In this document: piece after piece, positions 1-7,988 of the stretch
Layout: each line of letters opens with the position of its first letter
Position numbering within the stretch: the stretch's first letter is position 1
NCBI RefSeq assembly: GCF_004365175.1
Contig: NZ_SOCE01000003.1
Span: 310,001 to 374,000 of the forward strand
DNA length: 64,000 nt
Reading direction: 5' to 3'
From: Kribbella voronezhensis
Lineage (GTDB): Bacteria; Actinomycetota; Actinomycetes; Propionibacteriales; Kribbellaceae
Program-made: the position numbers and the translations under genes
Notes under the pieces: model-generated
Database searches by the model: none
What the model was told of the DNA's origin: nothing
Seen by the model: the letters and a program-made list of their open reading frames with translations, nothing else

Positions 1-360
1 GTCGCCGGCCGCCGCGACCAGACGGATGTGCTCGCCGACCGTCCAGCCCGGCTGCGCGATCGGCGGGATCCGGACAAGAAGCACGCCGGCGGCAACCAGC
101 GCCACAGCGGTGATCACGGCCGCGACGCGGTGGAGGCGGCCGAGGCGCAAGGACGCCACCGCGAGCGCGATGGCAGCGAGCCCCAGGCTCAGCCTCCAGA
201 CGACCCACCCCCAGTCGAGCGCGACGGTCAGTACGCCGAGAACGACGGCTACCGCGAGGACGACGAGCGCCGCGACGGTCCTGCGACGTGCCTGTTGGCG
301 TCGTCCCTTGGCGATGTCGTCGGCCAGTTCGGTGTCGAGACCGGGGGCGGTGTCGGGCAT
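1..360 (-). CDS. Membrane protein, C-terminus beyond the window (partial)
   Basis: The first 120 codons of a minus-strand gene are open from ATG at 360 to the window edge. The ATG follows GAGGAACCCAG, a good ribosome binding site. The N-terminus (MPDTAPGLDTELADDIAKG) is acidic and soluble. It is followed by a basic RRQQARRR stretch and then three hydrophobic segments at about residues 28-45, 50-65 and 78-95, typical of membrane helices; the last visible residues (GEHIRLVAAAGD) would lie outside the membrane. It lies 71 bp downstream of nrdB on the same strand with a hairpin between, so it may be a separate unit. I do not recognise the family from this fragment. Confidence 0.7.
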   Translation of the reverse strand, partial: MPDTAPGLDTELADDIAKGRRQQARRRTVAALVVLAVAVVLGVLTVALDWGWVVWRLSLGLAAIALAVASLRLGRLHRVAAVITAVALVAAGVLLVRIPPIAQPGWTVGEHIRLVAAAGD

Positions 361-383
361 CTGGGTTCCTCGGGTCGGCAGCC

Positions 384-421
384 TGCTTGCGCAGAGCCTT
401 GAACGGGGCCCTGCGCAAGCA
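384..421 (-). terminator. Hairpin after nrdB, probable terminator
   Basis: Arms TGCTTGCGCAG (384-394) and CTGCGCAAGCA (411-421) are perfect 11-bp inverted repeats around a 16-nt loop, just past the nrdB stop. There is no clear T-run, which is common in high-GC actinobacteria. It probably ends or attenuates the nrdAB transcript before the membrane protein gene. Confidence 0.55.
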
Positions 422-431
422 CTTTAAGGGA

Positions 432-1487
432 TCAGTCCCAGCTGAGGCTGCCGCCGGACTGGTATTCGATCACGCGGGTCTCGAAGAAGTTCTTCTCCTT
501 CTTGAGGTCCATCACCTCCGACATCCAGCCGAACGGGTTGCGCGTCTCACCGAAGATCGGCGCCAGGCCGATCTGCTCGGCGCGGCGGTCGGTGACGAAG
601 TGCATGTACTGCTCGCACAGCTCGGCGGTCAGGCCCAGCATGCCGTTCGGCATCGTCGCCTTGCCGTAGGCAACCTCCAGTTCGCACGCCTCGGTGAGCA
701 TCTCCCGCACCTCGGCCTGGAACTTCGCGGTCCACAAGTGCGGGTTCTCCAGTTTGATCTGGTTGATGCAGTCGATCCCGAAGTTCAGGTGGATCGACTC
801 GTCGCGCAGGATGTACTGGTACTGCTCGGCGATCCCGACCATCTTGTTCCGCCGGCCGAGCGACAAGATCTGCGCGAAGCCGGTGTAGAACCACATCCCC
901 TCGAAGACCACGTAGAACGCGATCAGGTCCCGGAGGAAGTCGGTGTCGGCTTCCGGCGTACCGGTCCTGAACTCGGGATCCTCCAGGTGCTGGGTGTACT
1001 TCAGCGCCCAGGCGTCCTTGTCGGAGATCGACGGCACTTCGCGGTACATGTTGAACAGCTCGCCCTCGTCCAGACCGAGCGACGTGCAGATGTACTGGAA
1101 GGTGTGCGTGTGCACGGCCTCCTCGAACGCCTGGCGAAGCAGGTACTGGCGGCATTCGGGGTTGGTGAGCTGACGGTAGACGGCGAGGACGATGTTGTTC
1201 GCGACCAGGGACTCGGCGGTGGCGAAGAAGCCGAGGTTGCGCTTCAGCATCAGCCGCTCGTCCTCGGTCAGACCGTCCCGCGACTTCCAGAGCGCGATGT
1301 CGGCCTGCATCGACACCTCGGTCGGCATCCAGTGGTTGTTGCACCCGGCAAGGTACTTGTCCCAGGCCCACTGGTACTTCAAGGGCAGCAGTTGGTTCAC
1401 GTCCGCGCGGGCGTTGATCATCGCCTTGTCGGCGACCTCGACCCGAGCCGCTCCGAGGGTGATCTCACCCAGTCCGGTGGTGGTCAC
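432..1487 (-). CDS. nrdB: Ribonucleoside-diphosphate reductase beta subunit, tyrosine-less (class Ic-like) R2
   Basis: The radical-generating R2 subunit of aerobic ribonucleotide reductase, 351 aa, partner of NrdA. The GTG start at 1487 overlaps the nrdA stop by 4 bp (GTGA), so the two are translationally coupled. Metal ligands are visible: E92 (AESLVANN), E123 and H126 (EEAVHTHTF), E196 (FEGMWF), and E230 and H233 (RDESIH). The residue equivalent to E. coli Tyr122 is Phe130, and the first carboxylate is Glu rather than Asp. Both changes match the chlamydial class Ic R2, which uses a Mn/Fe cofactor instead of a tyrosyl radical (established for that family; its use here is inference). The C-terminus YQSGGSLSWD is the expected R1-binding tail. 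Confidence 0.95.
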   Translation of the reverse strand: MTTTGLGEITLGAARVEVADKAMINARADVNQLLPLKYQWAWDKYLAGCNNHWMPTEVSMQADIALWKSRDGLTEDERLMLKRNLGFFATAESLVANNIVLAVYRQLTNPECRQYLLRQAFEEAVHTHTFQYICTSLGLDEGELFNMYREVPSISDKDAWALKYTQHLEDPEFRTGTPEADTDFLRDLIAFYVVFEGMWFYTGFAQILSLGRRNKMVGIAEQYQYILRDESIHLNFGIDCINQIKLENPHLWTAKFQAEVREMLTEACELEVAYGKATMPNGMLGLTAELCEQYMHFVTDRRAEQIGLAPIFGETRNPFGWMSEVMDLKKEKNFFETRVIEYQSGGSLSWD

Positions 1488-4306
1488 TGGCAGGCCTCGC
1501 AATCGGAGTCCTCGATGGAGCAGGCGGCACCGGTCGGCTCGGGAAGTCCAGGGAGCGCGACCGGTACGGCGTTGAGCCGGCCGTCCGTGCCTTGCAGGGT
1601 GGACTTCTCCACGTGGGTGGCCGACTGCGATCGCAGGTAGTACGTCGTCTTCAGCCCGTAGCGCCACGCCGAGCGGTACAGCTCGTCGAGCGCCTTGCCG
1701 GACGGCGCCGACATGTAGAGGTTGAGCGACTGGGCCTGGTCGAGCCACTTCTGCCGGCGCGATGCCGCCTTGACCAGCCACAGCGGATCCAGCTCGAAGG
1801 CCGTCGCGTACAGCTCCCGCAGGTCGGCCGGGATCCGGTCGATCTGGGCGAGGATGCCGTCGTGGTACTTCAGGTCCGACACCATCACCTGGTCCCACAG
1901 CCCGCGCGCCTTGAGGTCGGCGACGAGGTACGGGTTGGCGACGGTGAACTCGCCGGACATGTTCGACTTGACGAACAGGTTGCGGTAGATCGGCTCGATC
2001 GACTGGCTCACGCCGCAGATGTTGGAGATCGTCGCCGTCGGTGCGATCGCCAGCACGTTGGAGTTGCGCATGCCGTCACGGAGTACCTTCGCCCGGAGTA
2101 CGTCCCAGTCGAGTTGCTTGCCGGTGTCAACGGTCAGGTCGCCGTTGCGGGCCTCGCGGAGCAGTTCGAGCGAGTCGATCGGGAGGATGCCCTGGCTCCA
2201 CAGCGATCCCTCGTACGTCTGGTACCGGCCGCGCTCCGCGGCGAGGTCGGTGGACGCCTCGATCGCGTGGTAGCTGATCTGCTCCATCGAGCTGTCGGCG
2301 AACTCGACCGCGGCGTCCGAGCTGTAGGGGATCCGAAGTGCGAAGAGCGCGTCGGCGAAACCCATCAGTCCGAGGCCGACCGGGCGGTGCCGCTGGTTCG
2401 CGCGCTCGGATTCCGGCGTGGTGTAGAAGTTCACGTCGATCACGTTGTCGAGCATCCGGACGGCCGTCTTCACGGTGTCGCGGAGCAGGTCGGCGTCCAG
2501 CCCGGTGCCGGTCAGGTGCGCGACCAGGTTGACCGAGCCCAGGTTGCAGACCGCGGTCTCGTCGACGGTGGTGTTCAGCGTGATCTCGGTGCACAGGTTC
2601 GACGAGTGGACCACGCCGTCGTGTTGCTGCGGCGACCGCAGGTTGCAGGCGTCCTTGAAGGTGATCCACGGGTGACCGGTCTCGAACAGGACGGTCAGCA
2701 TCCGGCGCCACACGTCGACCGCCTTCACCCTGCGGAACACCCGGATCTCGCCGCGCTCGGCGGCCCGCTCGTAGTTCTCGTACGCCGTGGCGAAGGCCGC
2801 GCCGTACAGGTCGTGCAGGTCCGGGACCTCGTCGGGGGAGAAGAGCGTCCAGTCGCCACCGGCCTCGACCCGCTGCAGGAAGAGGTCGGGCACCCAGTTC
2901 GCCGTGTTCATGTCGTGCGTACGGCGGCGTTCGTCGCCGGTGTTCTTGCGGAGGTCGAGGAACTCCTCGATGTCCATGTGCCAGGTCTCGAGGTACGCGC
3001 AGACGGCACCCTTGCGCTTGCCGCCCTGGTTGACCGCGACCGCCGTGTCGTTGGCGATCTTGAGGAACGGTACGACGCCTTGCGACTCACCGTTGGTGCC
3101 GCGGATCTTGGCGCCGATCCCGCGCACCGGAGTCCAGTCGTTGCCGAGTCCGCCCGAGTACTTCGCGAGCAGCGCGTTGTTGCGGATGCCGGAAAAGATG
3201 CCGGCCAGGTCGTCCTCGACGGTGGTCAGGAAGCACGAGGACAGCTGCGGCCGCGTCGTACCGGAGTTGAACAGCGTCGGCGTCGAGGACATGAAGCGGA
3301 ACGAGCTGAGCAGCTCGTAGAACTCGATCGCGCGGTCCTCGCGGTTGTCTTCCTTGAGCGCGATCCCCATCGCGACGCGCAGGAAGAACGCCTGCGGAAG
3401 CTCGAACCTGGTCTTGTCGATGTGCAGCAGGTAGCGGTCGTAGAGGGTCTGCAGGCCGAGGAAGGCGAAGTCGAGGTCGCGCTCCGGCTTGATCGCCGCC
3501 GCCAGCTTCGCCAGGTCGAAGGTGGCCAACTCGGGGTCGAGCAGCCCGGCGTCGATCCCAGTTTGGATGTAGAGCGGGAAGTAGTCGACGTACGCCGTGG
3601 CCATGTCGGCCTGGCTCGCCTGGCGCGGCTCGCCGTGCACCCGGCCGAGCGTCTCCCGGCGGATCTGGTCGAGCAGCAGCCGAGCCGCGGCAAAGCTGTA
3701 CTCCGGCTCGGTCTCCACGTAGCCACGGGCGGCCATCACGAGGGCCAGCTCGACCTCGTGCTGGGCGATGCCGTCGTAGCAGGAGCCGAGTGTCTCGTTC
3801 AGGATCAGCTCGGCGTCGACCGACTCGAGGCCTGCCGCCGCCTCGGCGACGATCACACGCAGCCGGTCGATGTCGAGAGCTGCGGTGGTGCCGTCGGCGG
3901 CACGGACGTTGATGACGGGCTTGGTGTCGAGCTCGGCGGTGGTGTCGGGGGTGCGGGCCTTGGTGCGCTCCTCGCGGTAGAGCACATAGGCCCGGGCGAC
4001 CTGGTGCTCGCCGGCCCGCATCAGCGCCAGCTCGACCTGGTCCTGGATGTCCTCGACCTGCACGCTGCGCCGCGCGTCACCGCGGCTGGTCAGTGCGGCG
4101 ACGACCCGGTCGGTCAGGTCGGCGACCAGGTCGCGGACGCGATGGCTGCTGCCGGCCTCGGCGCCTTCGACGGCGAGGAAGGCTTTGCTCAGGGCAACCG
4201 AGATCTTGGTCGGGTCGAACGCGGCACTGCTCCCGTCACGCCGTACGACGGTCAGCTGGTGCGGTGCTCGTCCGGTGGTTGGTTCAGATGACGAAACGAT
4301 GGTCAC
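1484..4306 (-). CDS. nrdA: Ribonucleoside-diphosphate reductase alpha subunit
   Basis: Catalytic R1 subunit, 940 aa, reducing ribonucleoside diphosphates to deoxyribonucleotides. I start it at GTG 4306, where GGAGAG lies 7 nt upstream; the open frame extends further but only into the riboswitch leader. An ATP-cone spans about residues 15-110. A second cone-like segment (VINVRAADGT onwards, about 130-225) follows, as in R1 proteins with duplicated allosteric domains. Catalytic features are LSSCFL, NLCTEI (Asn, radical Cys, Glu), CNLGSVNL, and a C-terminal redox pair in DSDCEACQ. First gene of the nrdAB operon; the long leader carries a cobalamin riboswitch and NrdR-like boxes. Confidence 0.96.
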   Translation of the reverse strand: MTIVSSSEPTTGRAPHQLTVVRRDGSSAAFDPTKISVALSKAFLAVEGAEAGSSHRVRDLVADLTDRVVAALTSRGDARRSVQVEDIQDQVELALMRAGEHQVARAYVLYREERTKARTPDTTAELDTKPVINVRAADGTTAALDIDRLRVIVAEAAAGLESVDAELILNETLGSCYDGIAQHEVELALVMAARGYVETEPEYSFAAARLLLDQIRRETLGRVHGEPRQASQADMATAYVDYFPLYIQTGIDAGLLDPELATFDLAKLAAAIKPERDLDFAFLGLQTLYDRYLLHIDKTRFELPQAFFLRVAMGIALKEDNREDRAIEFYELLSSFRFMSSTPTLFNSGTTRPQLSSCFLTTVEDDLAGIFSGIRNNALLAKYSGGLGNDWTPVRGIGAKIRGTNGESQGVVPFLKIANDTAVAVNQGGKRKGAVCAYLETWHMDIEEFLDLRKNTGDERRRTHDMNTANWVPDLFLQRVEAGGDWTLFSPDEVPDLHDLYGAAFATAYENYERAAERGEIRVFRRVKAVDVWRRMLTVLFETGHPWITFKDACNLRSPQQHDGVVHSSNLCTEITLNTTVDETAVCNLGSVNLVAHLTGTGLDADLLRDTVKTAVRMLDNVIDVNFYTTPESERANQRHRPVGLGLMGFADALFALRIPYSSDAAVEFADSSMEQISYHAIEASTDLAAERGRYQTYEGSLWSQGILPIDSLELLREARNGDLTVDTGKQLDWDVLRAKVLRDGMRNSNVLAIAPTATISNICGVSQSIEPIYRNLFVKSNMSGEFTVANPYLVADLKARGLWDQVMVSDLKYHDGILAQIDRIPADLRELYATAFELDPLWLVKAASRRQKWLDQAQSLNLYMSAPSGKALDELYRSAWRYGLKTTYYLRSQSATHVEKSTLQGTDGRLNAVPVALPGLPEPTGAACSIEDSDCEACQ

Positions 4307-4439
4307 AAGCGCTCTCTCCACGCGAGTCTTTGACGACCGGGACCTGGGGAGTTGCGCGCACGACGAGACAGGGGCCGCTACCGAACCCGTTCTGTCACGC
4401 CCTGCGGCCCGCCCTCGAGGCCTCGGACAGCGCACACCG

Positions 4440-4555
4440 GCGGTGTGCGCCCCGGCGACAGGTATTCGGGCTCACGGAACACAGTCCCCGCTTACCGCTG
4501 CGGGGCAGCTCCGGATTTCCACCGGATTCCCCTGTCGACCAGTAGGAAGACACTA
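4440..4555 (-). promoter_or_regulatory. Cobalamin (B12) riboswitch upstream of nrdA
   Basis: Read on the minus strand, the stretch contains the B12 aptamer core in order: GGGGAATCCGGTGGAAATCC, then GAGCTGCCCCGC, then AAGCGGGGACTGTG, then the B12-box-like GAATACCTGTCGCC. A strong inverted repeat (GCGCACACCG / CGGTGTGCGC, 4430-4450) follows directly and could be part of the expression platform. About 135 nt more of leader separate it from the nrdA start. Control of a B12-independent class I nrdAB operon by a B12 riboswitch is known from Streptomyces coelicolor nrdABS, where a B12-dependent NrdJ takes over when cobalamin is present. By analogy this element should switch nrdAB off when B12 is plentiful. 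Confidence 0.88.
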
Positions 4556-4567
4556 ACCCCGCAACCC

Positions 4568-4608
4568 CTACATCTAGTGGTACGACGCGCCGCGTGTCGC
4601 ACATGTTG
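4568..4608. promoter_or_regulatory. Pair of NrdR-like boxes
   Basis: CTACATCTAG (4568-4577) fits the NrdR box core CWATATWTWG in its outer bases, and GCACATGTTG (4599-4608) is a weaker match. The two start exactly 31 bp apart, the spacing known for tandem NrdR boxes (31-32 bp). They lie just upstream of the riboswitch, where the nrdA promoter is expected. NrdR is the ATP/dATP-sensing repressor of nrd genes; its own gene is not in this window. Confidence 0.55.
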
Positions 4609-4711
4609 TGGAAAGATCGCCTCGTGGGCCAATGTCAAGCTGGGCTCGACAGCTCCGACCAAGTACTGCGAGTCGCCGGTGGGGCGACGCCGTCGCCTGA
4701 GAGGAACCGGG

Positions 4712-5814
4712 ATGAGCGATTTGCAGGAGCGGGTGCAGGCTGTCATCGACAGGCTGGTCGAGTCGGGAACCGAGACCGGGGTGCAGGCCGCCGTCTATCG
4801 CCGCGGCGAGTTGATCGTGGACGCGGTGGCCGGCGTCGCTGACAGCGAGACCGGGCGGCCGGTCGGGTCGGACACGCTGTTCTACGCCGCCTCCGCGGTC
4901 AAGGGCGTCGCCGCGACCGTCGTGCACGTGCTGGTCGAGCAGGGAGTCTTCGGTTACGACACCTTGGTGGCCGAGCTGTGGCCCGAGTTCGGTGCGCACG
5001 GCAAGGAGTCCGCGACGGTCAGACAGGTGCTGACTCGGCCGGGGTCCCGGCGGTGCCGGCCGACCTGACAGTGGAGCGGCTGTGTGACTGGGACGGGATG
5101 TGTGCGCTGATCGCCGACCTCGAACCGTGGTGGAAGCCGGGGGAGCGGGTCGGCTATCACGCTGTCACCTTCGGGTTCATCGTCGGCGAGATCGTCCGGC
5201 GGGCGACCGGGAAGCCGATGTCGCAGGTGCTGGCCGAGGGGATCGGGGAGCGACTGGGGGTCGCCGGCGAGTTGTTCTTCGGCGTACCGGCTGCTGCGCT
5301 GGACCGGGTGGCGCGCTGCGAGGACGACCCGGAGGGGGCGGCGATGTTCGCTTCGCTGCCACCGGACTTCCCGTTGTTCAAGGCTGCTCCTCTTCAGCTG
5401 TTCCCGAATGCCGCCTATGCCAACAACCCCGGCCTGATCAGCTCCGACGTGCCCGCCGGGGGAATCGTGACCGCCCGATCGATGGCCCGGATGTACGCCG
5501 CGCTGCTCGACGAGGTCGACGGTGTCCGGCTGGTGAGCCCGGCCCGGTTGCGGGAGATCGCGAGTCTTTCCACGGCCGGCAACGACGAGATGACCGGTGG
5601 CCCGGCGCGGTACGGGCTCGGCTACACGATCGGCCAGGTGGGGATGCGACCGGTCGCGCCGACCGTGTTCGGCATGGTGGGCTTCGGGGGCGGGGCGGCG
5701 TACGCCGACACGGCTACCGGCGTGGCGGTTGCTGTCACCAAGAACCGTTTCAACCCCGTTGAAATGAACGCCTTCGACCAGGTCTGGGAGCTGGCCACCG
5801 GGGCGCTTTCCTGA
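4712..5814 (+). pseudogene. Frameshifted serine hydrolase / beta-lactamase-like esterase
   Basis: ATG 4712 follows AGAGGAACCGGG. The first part (residues 1 to about 107) carries the SxxK nucleophile motif in AASAVKG and runs to VRQVLT. It then changes frame near 5034. The second frame resumes with AGVPAVPADLTVERL and continues through YHAVTFG (the tyrosine motif position) to the stop at 5814. Family members read VLTHTAGVPA or VLTHSAGVPA here, so about 4 nt, including the His codon, appear to be missing. The combined length (about 365 aa) equals the family norm, and codon use is normal on both sides. The lesion is therefore recent, or a sequencing error. The substrate cannot be inferred. Confidence 0.75.
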
Positions 5815-5864
5815 GAGCTGGTTGTGCCCCCGGCCCACTGGATGAACGGTGGGACAGGGGGACC

Positions 5865-5918
5865 TGACCGCCGGGGCGTTCTCCGGGCGGTGGAATGGAG
5901 CAGTCGCCCCAGCGGTCA
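5865..5918. terminator. Stem-loop between convergent genes
   Basis: TGACCGCCGGGGCG (5865-5878) and CGCCCCAGCGGTCA (5905-5918) pair over 14 positions with one mismatch. It lies between the 3' ends of the serine hydrolase remnant and the DinB-family gene, so it could terminate transcription from both sides. Confidence 0.45.
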
Positions 5919-5957
5919 GGCGCATCAGGACCGGCCGGATGACGGCCGGCGGGCTGG

Positions 5958-6539
5958 TCAGGCGGCCAGGGCGTGCAGGTCTTGCAGCGTCATGATCTCG
6001 GAGCCGTGGTGGATGAGTTCGCGGTTGAGCCGGAGGACGACGTGGCCGAAGGGCTCGGCGGCGTCGAGCTCCGTGGCTTGGGACAGGCCGACGGTCATCG
6101 CCTGCTCCTCGTCCAGCTCGGCGATCGAGTTGCTCCAGGCGTCCACCCAGTGCGCGAGCCAGGCGACCGCGTCCTGCGCGTTGCCGTGCAGGGTGATGTC
6201 GGCCCGGCCTTGCCTGCTCGCGCCGAAGGTCCACTCCCAGCGCTCGAAGAAGGTCTCGGTCAGATGCGCGATCAGCCAGGCGATGGTCCGCGGCCCCCGG
6301 TGATCCGGCTCGTCCGGCCATTGGGCGACCCACTCGCCGGACCCGAGCGATCTGAACCGGCCGGCATATTGCCGCCGGACGACGGTCAGCGCCTCGCTGC
6401 TCGGGCGCCAGAAGTACTCCTCGTCGGTCAGCGCGGCGAGCCGGCCCGACAACACCATCCAGCTGAAGCCGAGCTGCCCGCGCACCATCGCCATCGCCGA
6501 TGGTCGCTGCAGGATGTCCCAGTCGAACGGCTCCGGCAT
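5958..6539 (-). CDS. DinB-family (DinB/YfiT-like) protein under a LexA box
   Basis: A 193-aa protein of the DinB-like four-helix superfamily. Helical stretches carry the putative metal-site histidines in IAHLTETFFERWEW and the C-terminal LIHHGSEI motif; members are metal-binding thiol-dependent transferases or uncharacterised. I place the start at ATG 6539 (MPEPFDWDIL), 7 nt after GAGG; GTG 6542 directly before it is an alternative. Its only upstream signal is a perfect actinobacterial LexA site 36 bp before the start, so it is probably DNA-damage inducible (inference). It stands alone, between the Fic gene on the same strand and the converging hydrolase remnant. The enzymatic role is unknown. 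Confidence 0.85.
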   Translation of the reverse strand: MPEPFDWDILQRPSAMAMVRGQLGFSWMVLSGRLAALTDEEYFWRPSSEALTVVRRQYAGRFRSLGSGEWVAQWPDEPDHRGPRTIAWLIAHLTETFFERWEWTFGASRQGRADITLHGNAQDAVAWLAHWVDAWSNSIAELDEEQAMTVGLSQATELDAAEPFGHVVLRLNRELIHHGSEIMTLQDLHALAA

Positions 6540-6574
6540 CACAGATCCTCACACTCCCCGATTTGGTCCTGCTC

Positions 6575-6590
6575 TCGAACGTATGTTCGA
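6575..6590. promoter_or_regulatory. LexA (SOS) box
   Basis: TCGAACGTATGTTCGA is an exact match to the actinobacterial LexA consensus TCGAAC-N4-GTTCGA. It lies 36 bp before the DinB-family start and within the same intergenic gap as the end of the Fic gene, so the DinB-family gene is the natural target. Confidence 0.8.
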
Positions 6591-6625
6591 ATTGTTCATC
6601 GAGAAAGCGAGGAAAGTCAATCAGC

Positions 6626-7897
6626 TCAGCGTGTTGGTCGTGGCACTGACGGAACGGGTCTGCTAGGCGCCGCGATCAGGGTGTCCGCGGCCGGACTGGC
6701 GAACCGGCGTTCGAGGAGGGTGAAGGCATCGATCAGTTCAGGAGCTTCGTAGATCCGGTTGCGGCGACCGTCCGTGATCTCGCGCAGGACACCAGCCTCG
6801 GTCAGCCGGGTGAGTGCCTGGTTGGCGGCTTGTTGAGACCTGTCGATCAGCTTGGCCGCGGCGGCCAGAGTCAGCACGGGTGCTGCCGGCAGCGTCTCGA
6901 TCAGGAGATCGACGGCCGAGCCGGCCCGAACGGGCGCGGCTCGCTCGCGCCATTCGGTCTTGAGATCCGCCGCGGTGCGCTCGAAGCGAGCCGCCTCGGC
7001 GGTCGCATGGCTGCAGGCCGTGGCGAACATGAGAAGCCACTGGTTCGCCGCCCGGCGAGCACGCGGACTCGTCGCCCTGCCGGTGTGCCGGAAGGCGGTG
7101 AGCGCTTCGACGTACTGCGTGGCGTGGGTGGCGAGCGACAGCGAGACCGGCGGGACGCTGCGTTCGACGAGCCCTTCCGCCCGCAGTACCAGGTGGATCA
7201 GCGCGCGCCCGGTGCGGCCGTTGCCGTCGGCAAAGGGATGGATGGTCTCGAACTGGGCGTGCGCGATGGCCGCTTTCGCCAGCACGGGCAGGCGCGATTC
7301 GCGGACGAAGGTCATCAGGTCGGCCAGCAGGTCGGGCACCAGTTGGGCGGGCGGCGGAACGTAGTACGCCTCGGCGGGGGAGCGGCCGCCGATCCAGTTC
7401 TGCAGGAAGCGCACCTCGCCGCCGTACTCCGGTGTCGGCGAGTGCGCCATCAATCGCCGGTGTGCTTCGAGCAGGTGCTCCACCTCGAGTTTGTCGCCGG
7501 TCCGGACGGACTCGGTCACCCAGGTCATCGCGTCCACCGCGCCGAGCACCTCGTCGGCGGTGACGTCGTGATGCCGGGAGTCGTCCCTCAGTACGTCGGC
7601 CTTGAGCAACCGCCGCGCCCCGACCACCAGGCCCTCGATCTGCGACGACCCGACCGCCTCGGCCCGCAACAACAACCGAGCCAGCGCCTCACTGTTGGTC
7701 AGCACCGCGGCCGTCGCGTCCAGCCGCGCGAGATCCCCGGCCGCGTCCTCCAACGCGGACAGCACGTCGTCGTCGAGATCGAACTCCCGCCCCACCAGCG
7801 GATCCGGGAAGTACAACTCGTACGACCCGCCCAGCCGCTCGGCCCGGGTGAACCCATCCGGGTGTCCCGGCCACCGATGCAGTTCCACCCGAGCCAT
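6626..7897 (-). CDS. Fic-family protein with C-terminal winged helix
   Basis: A 423-aa Fic protein, a family that modifies target hydroxyls, usually with AMP from ATP. The catalytic motif HPFADGNGRTGR is at about residues 220-231, complete with His, the phosphate-binding loop and Arg. An inhibitory-helix motif (S/T)xxxEG is present as SSQIEG at 84-89, so this is a class II autoinhibited Fic protein. Residues 320-390 look like a winged helix-turn-helix (SQQAANQALTRLTEAGVL), common in regulatory Fic proteins. No antitoxin gene is adjacent. A palindrome directly upstream could be its own binding site. The target is unknown. Confidence 0.92.
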   Translation of the reverse strand: MARVELHRWPGHPDGFTRAERLGGSYELYFPDPLVGREFDLDDDVLSALEDAAGDLARLDATAAVLTNSEALARLLLRAEAVGSSQIEGLVVGARRLLKADVLRDDSRHHDVTADEVLGAVDAMTWVTESVRTGDKLEVEHLLEAHRRLMAHSPTPEYGGEVRFLQNWIGGRSPAEAYYVPPPAQLVPDLLADLMTFVRESRLPVLAKAAIAHAQFETIHPFADGNGRTGRALIHLVLRAEGLVERSVPPVSLSLATHATQYVEALTAFRHTGRATSPRARRAANQWLLMFATACSHATAEAARFERTAADLKTEWRERAAPVRAGSAVDLLIETLPAAPVLTLAAAAKLIDRSQQAANQALTRLTEAGVLREITDGRRNRIYEAPELIDAFTLLERRFASPAADTLIAAPSRPVPSVPRPTR

Positions 7898-7911
7898 ACC
7901 TCGAGTGTGCC

Positions 7912-7942
7912 TTGTTCAAGCTTATCCAACAACCTTGAACAA
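7912..7942. promoter_or_regulatory. Palindrome between the divergent Fic and VOC genes
   Basis: TTGTTCAAG (7912-7920) and CTTGAACAA (7934-7942) form a perfect 9-bp inverted repeat with a 13-bp A/T-rich spacer. It is 15 bp from the Fic start codon and about 47 bp from the VOC start. The Fic protein has its own DNA-binding domain, so an autoregulatory operator is the simplest reading (inference). Confidence 0.5.
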
Positions 7943-7988
7943 ACATCCGCCCGAGATAGGAATGCCATCCGGAAGGGGATCGTCCGGA

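Noticed and set aside
1488..1898. N-terminal extension of nrdB
   Set aside because: It would overlap nrdA by about 400 bp; the GTGA junction gives the family-length protein.
1592..4291. Long plus-strand open frame antisense to nrdA (about 900 codons)
   Set aside because: It mirrors the GC-rich third positions of nrdA, has no recognisable motifs and no ribosome binding site; a typical high-GC shadow frame.
4954..6552. 532-codon minus-strand frame over the hydrolase remnant and DinB gene
   Set aside because: It runs in the wrong frame through two better-supported genes and is rich in Arg/Pro/Ala without domains.
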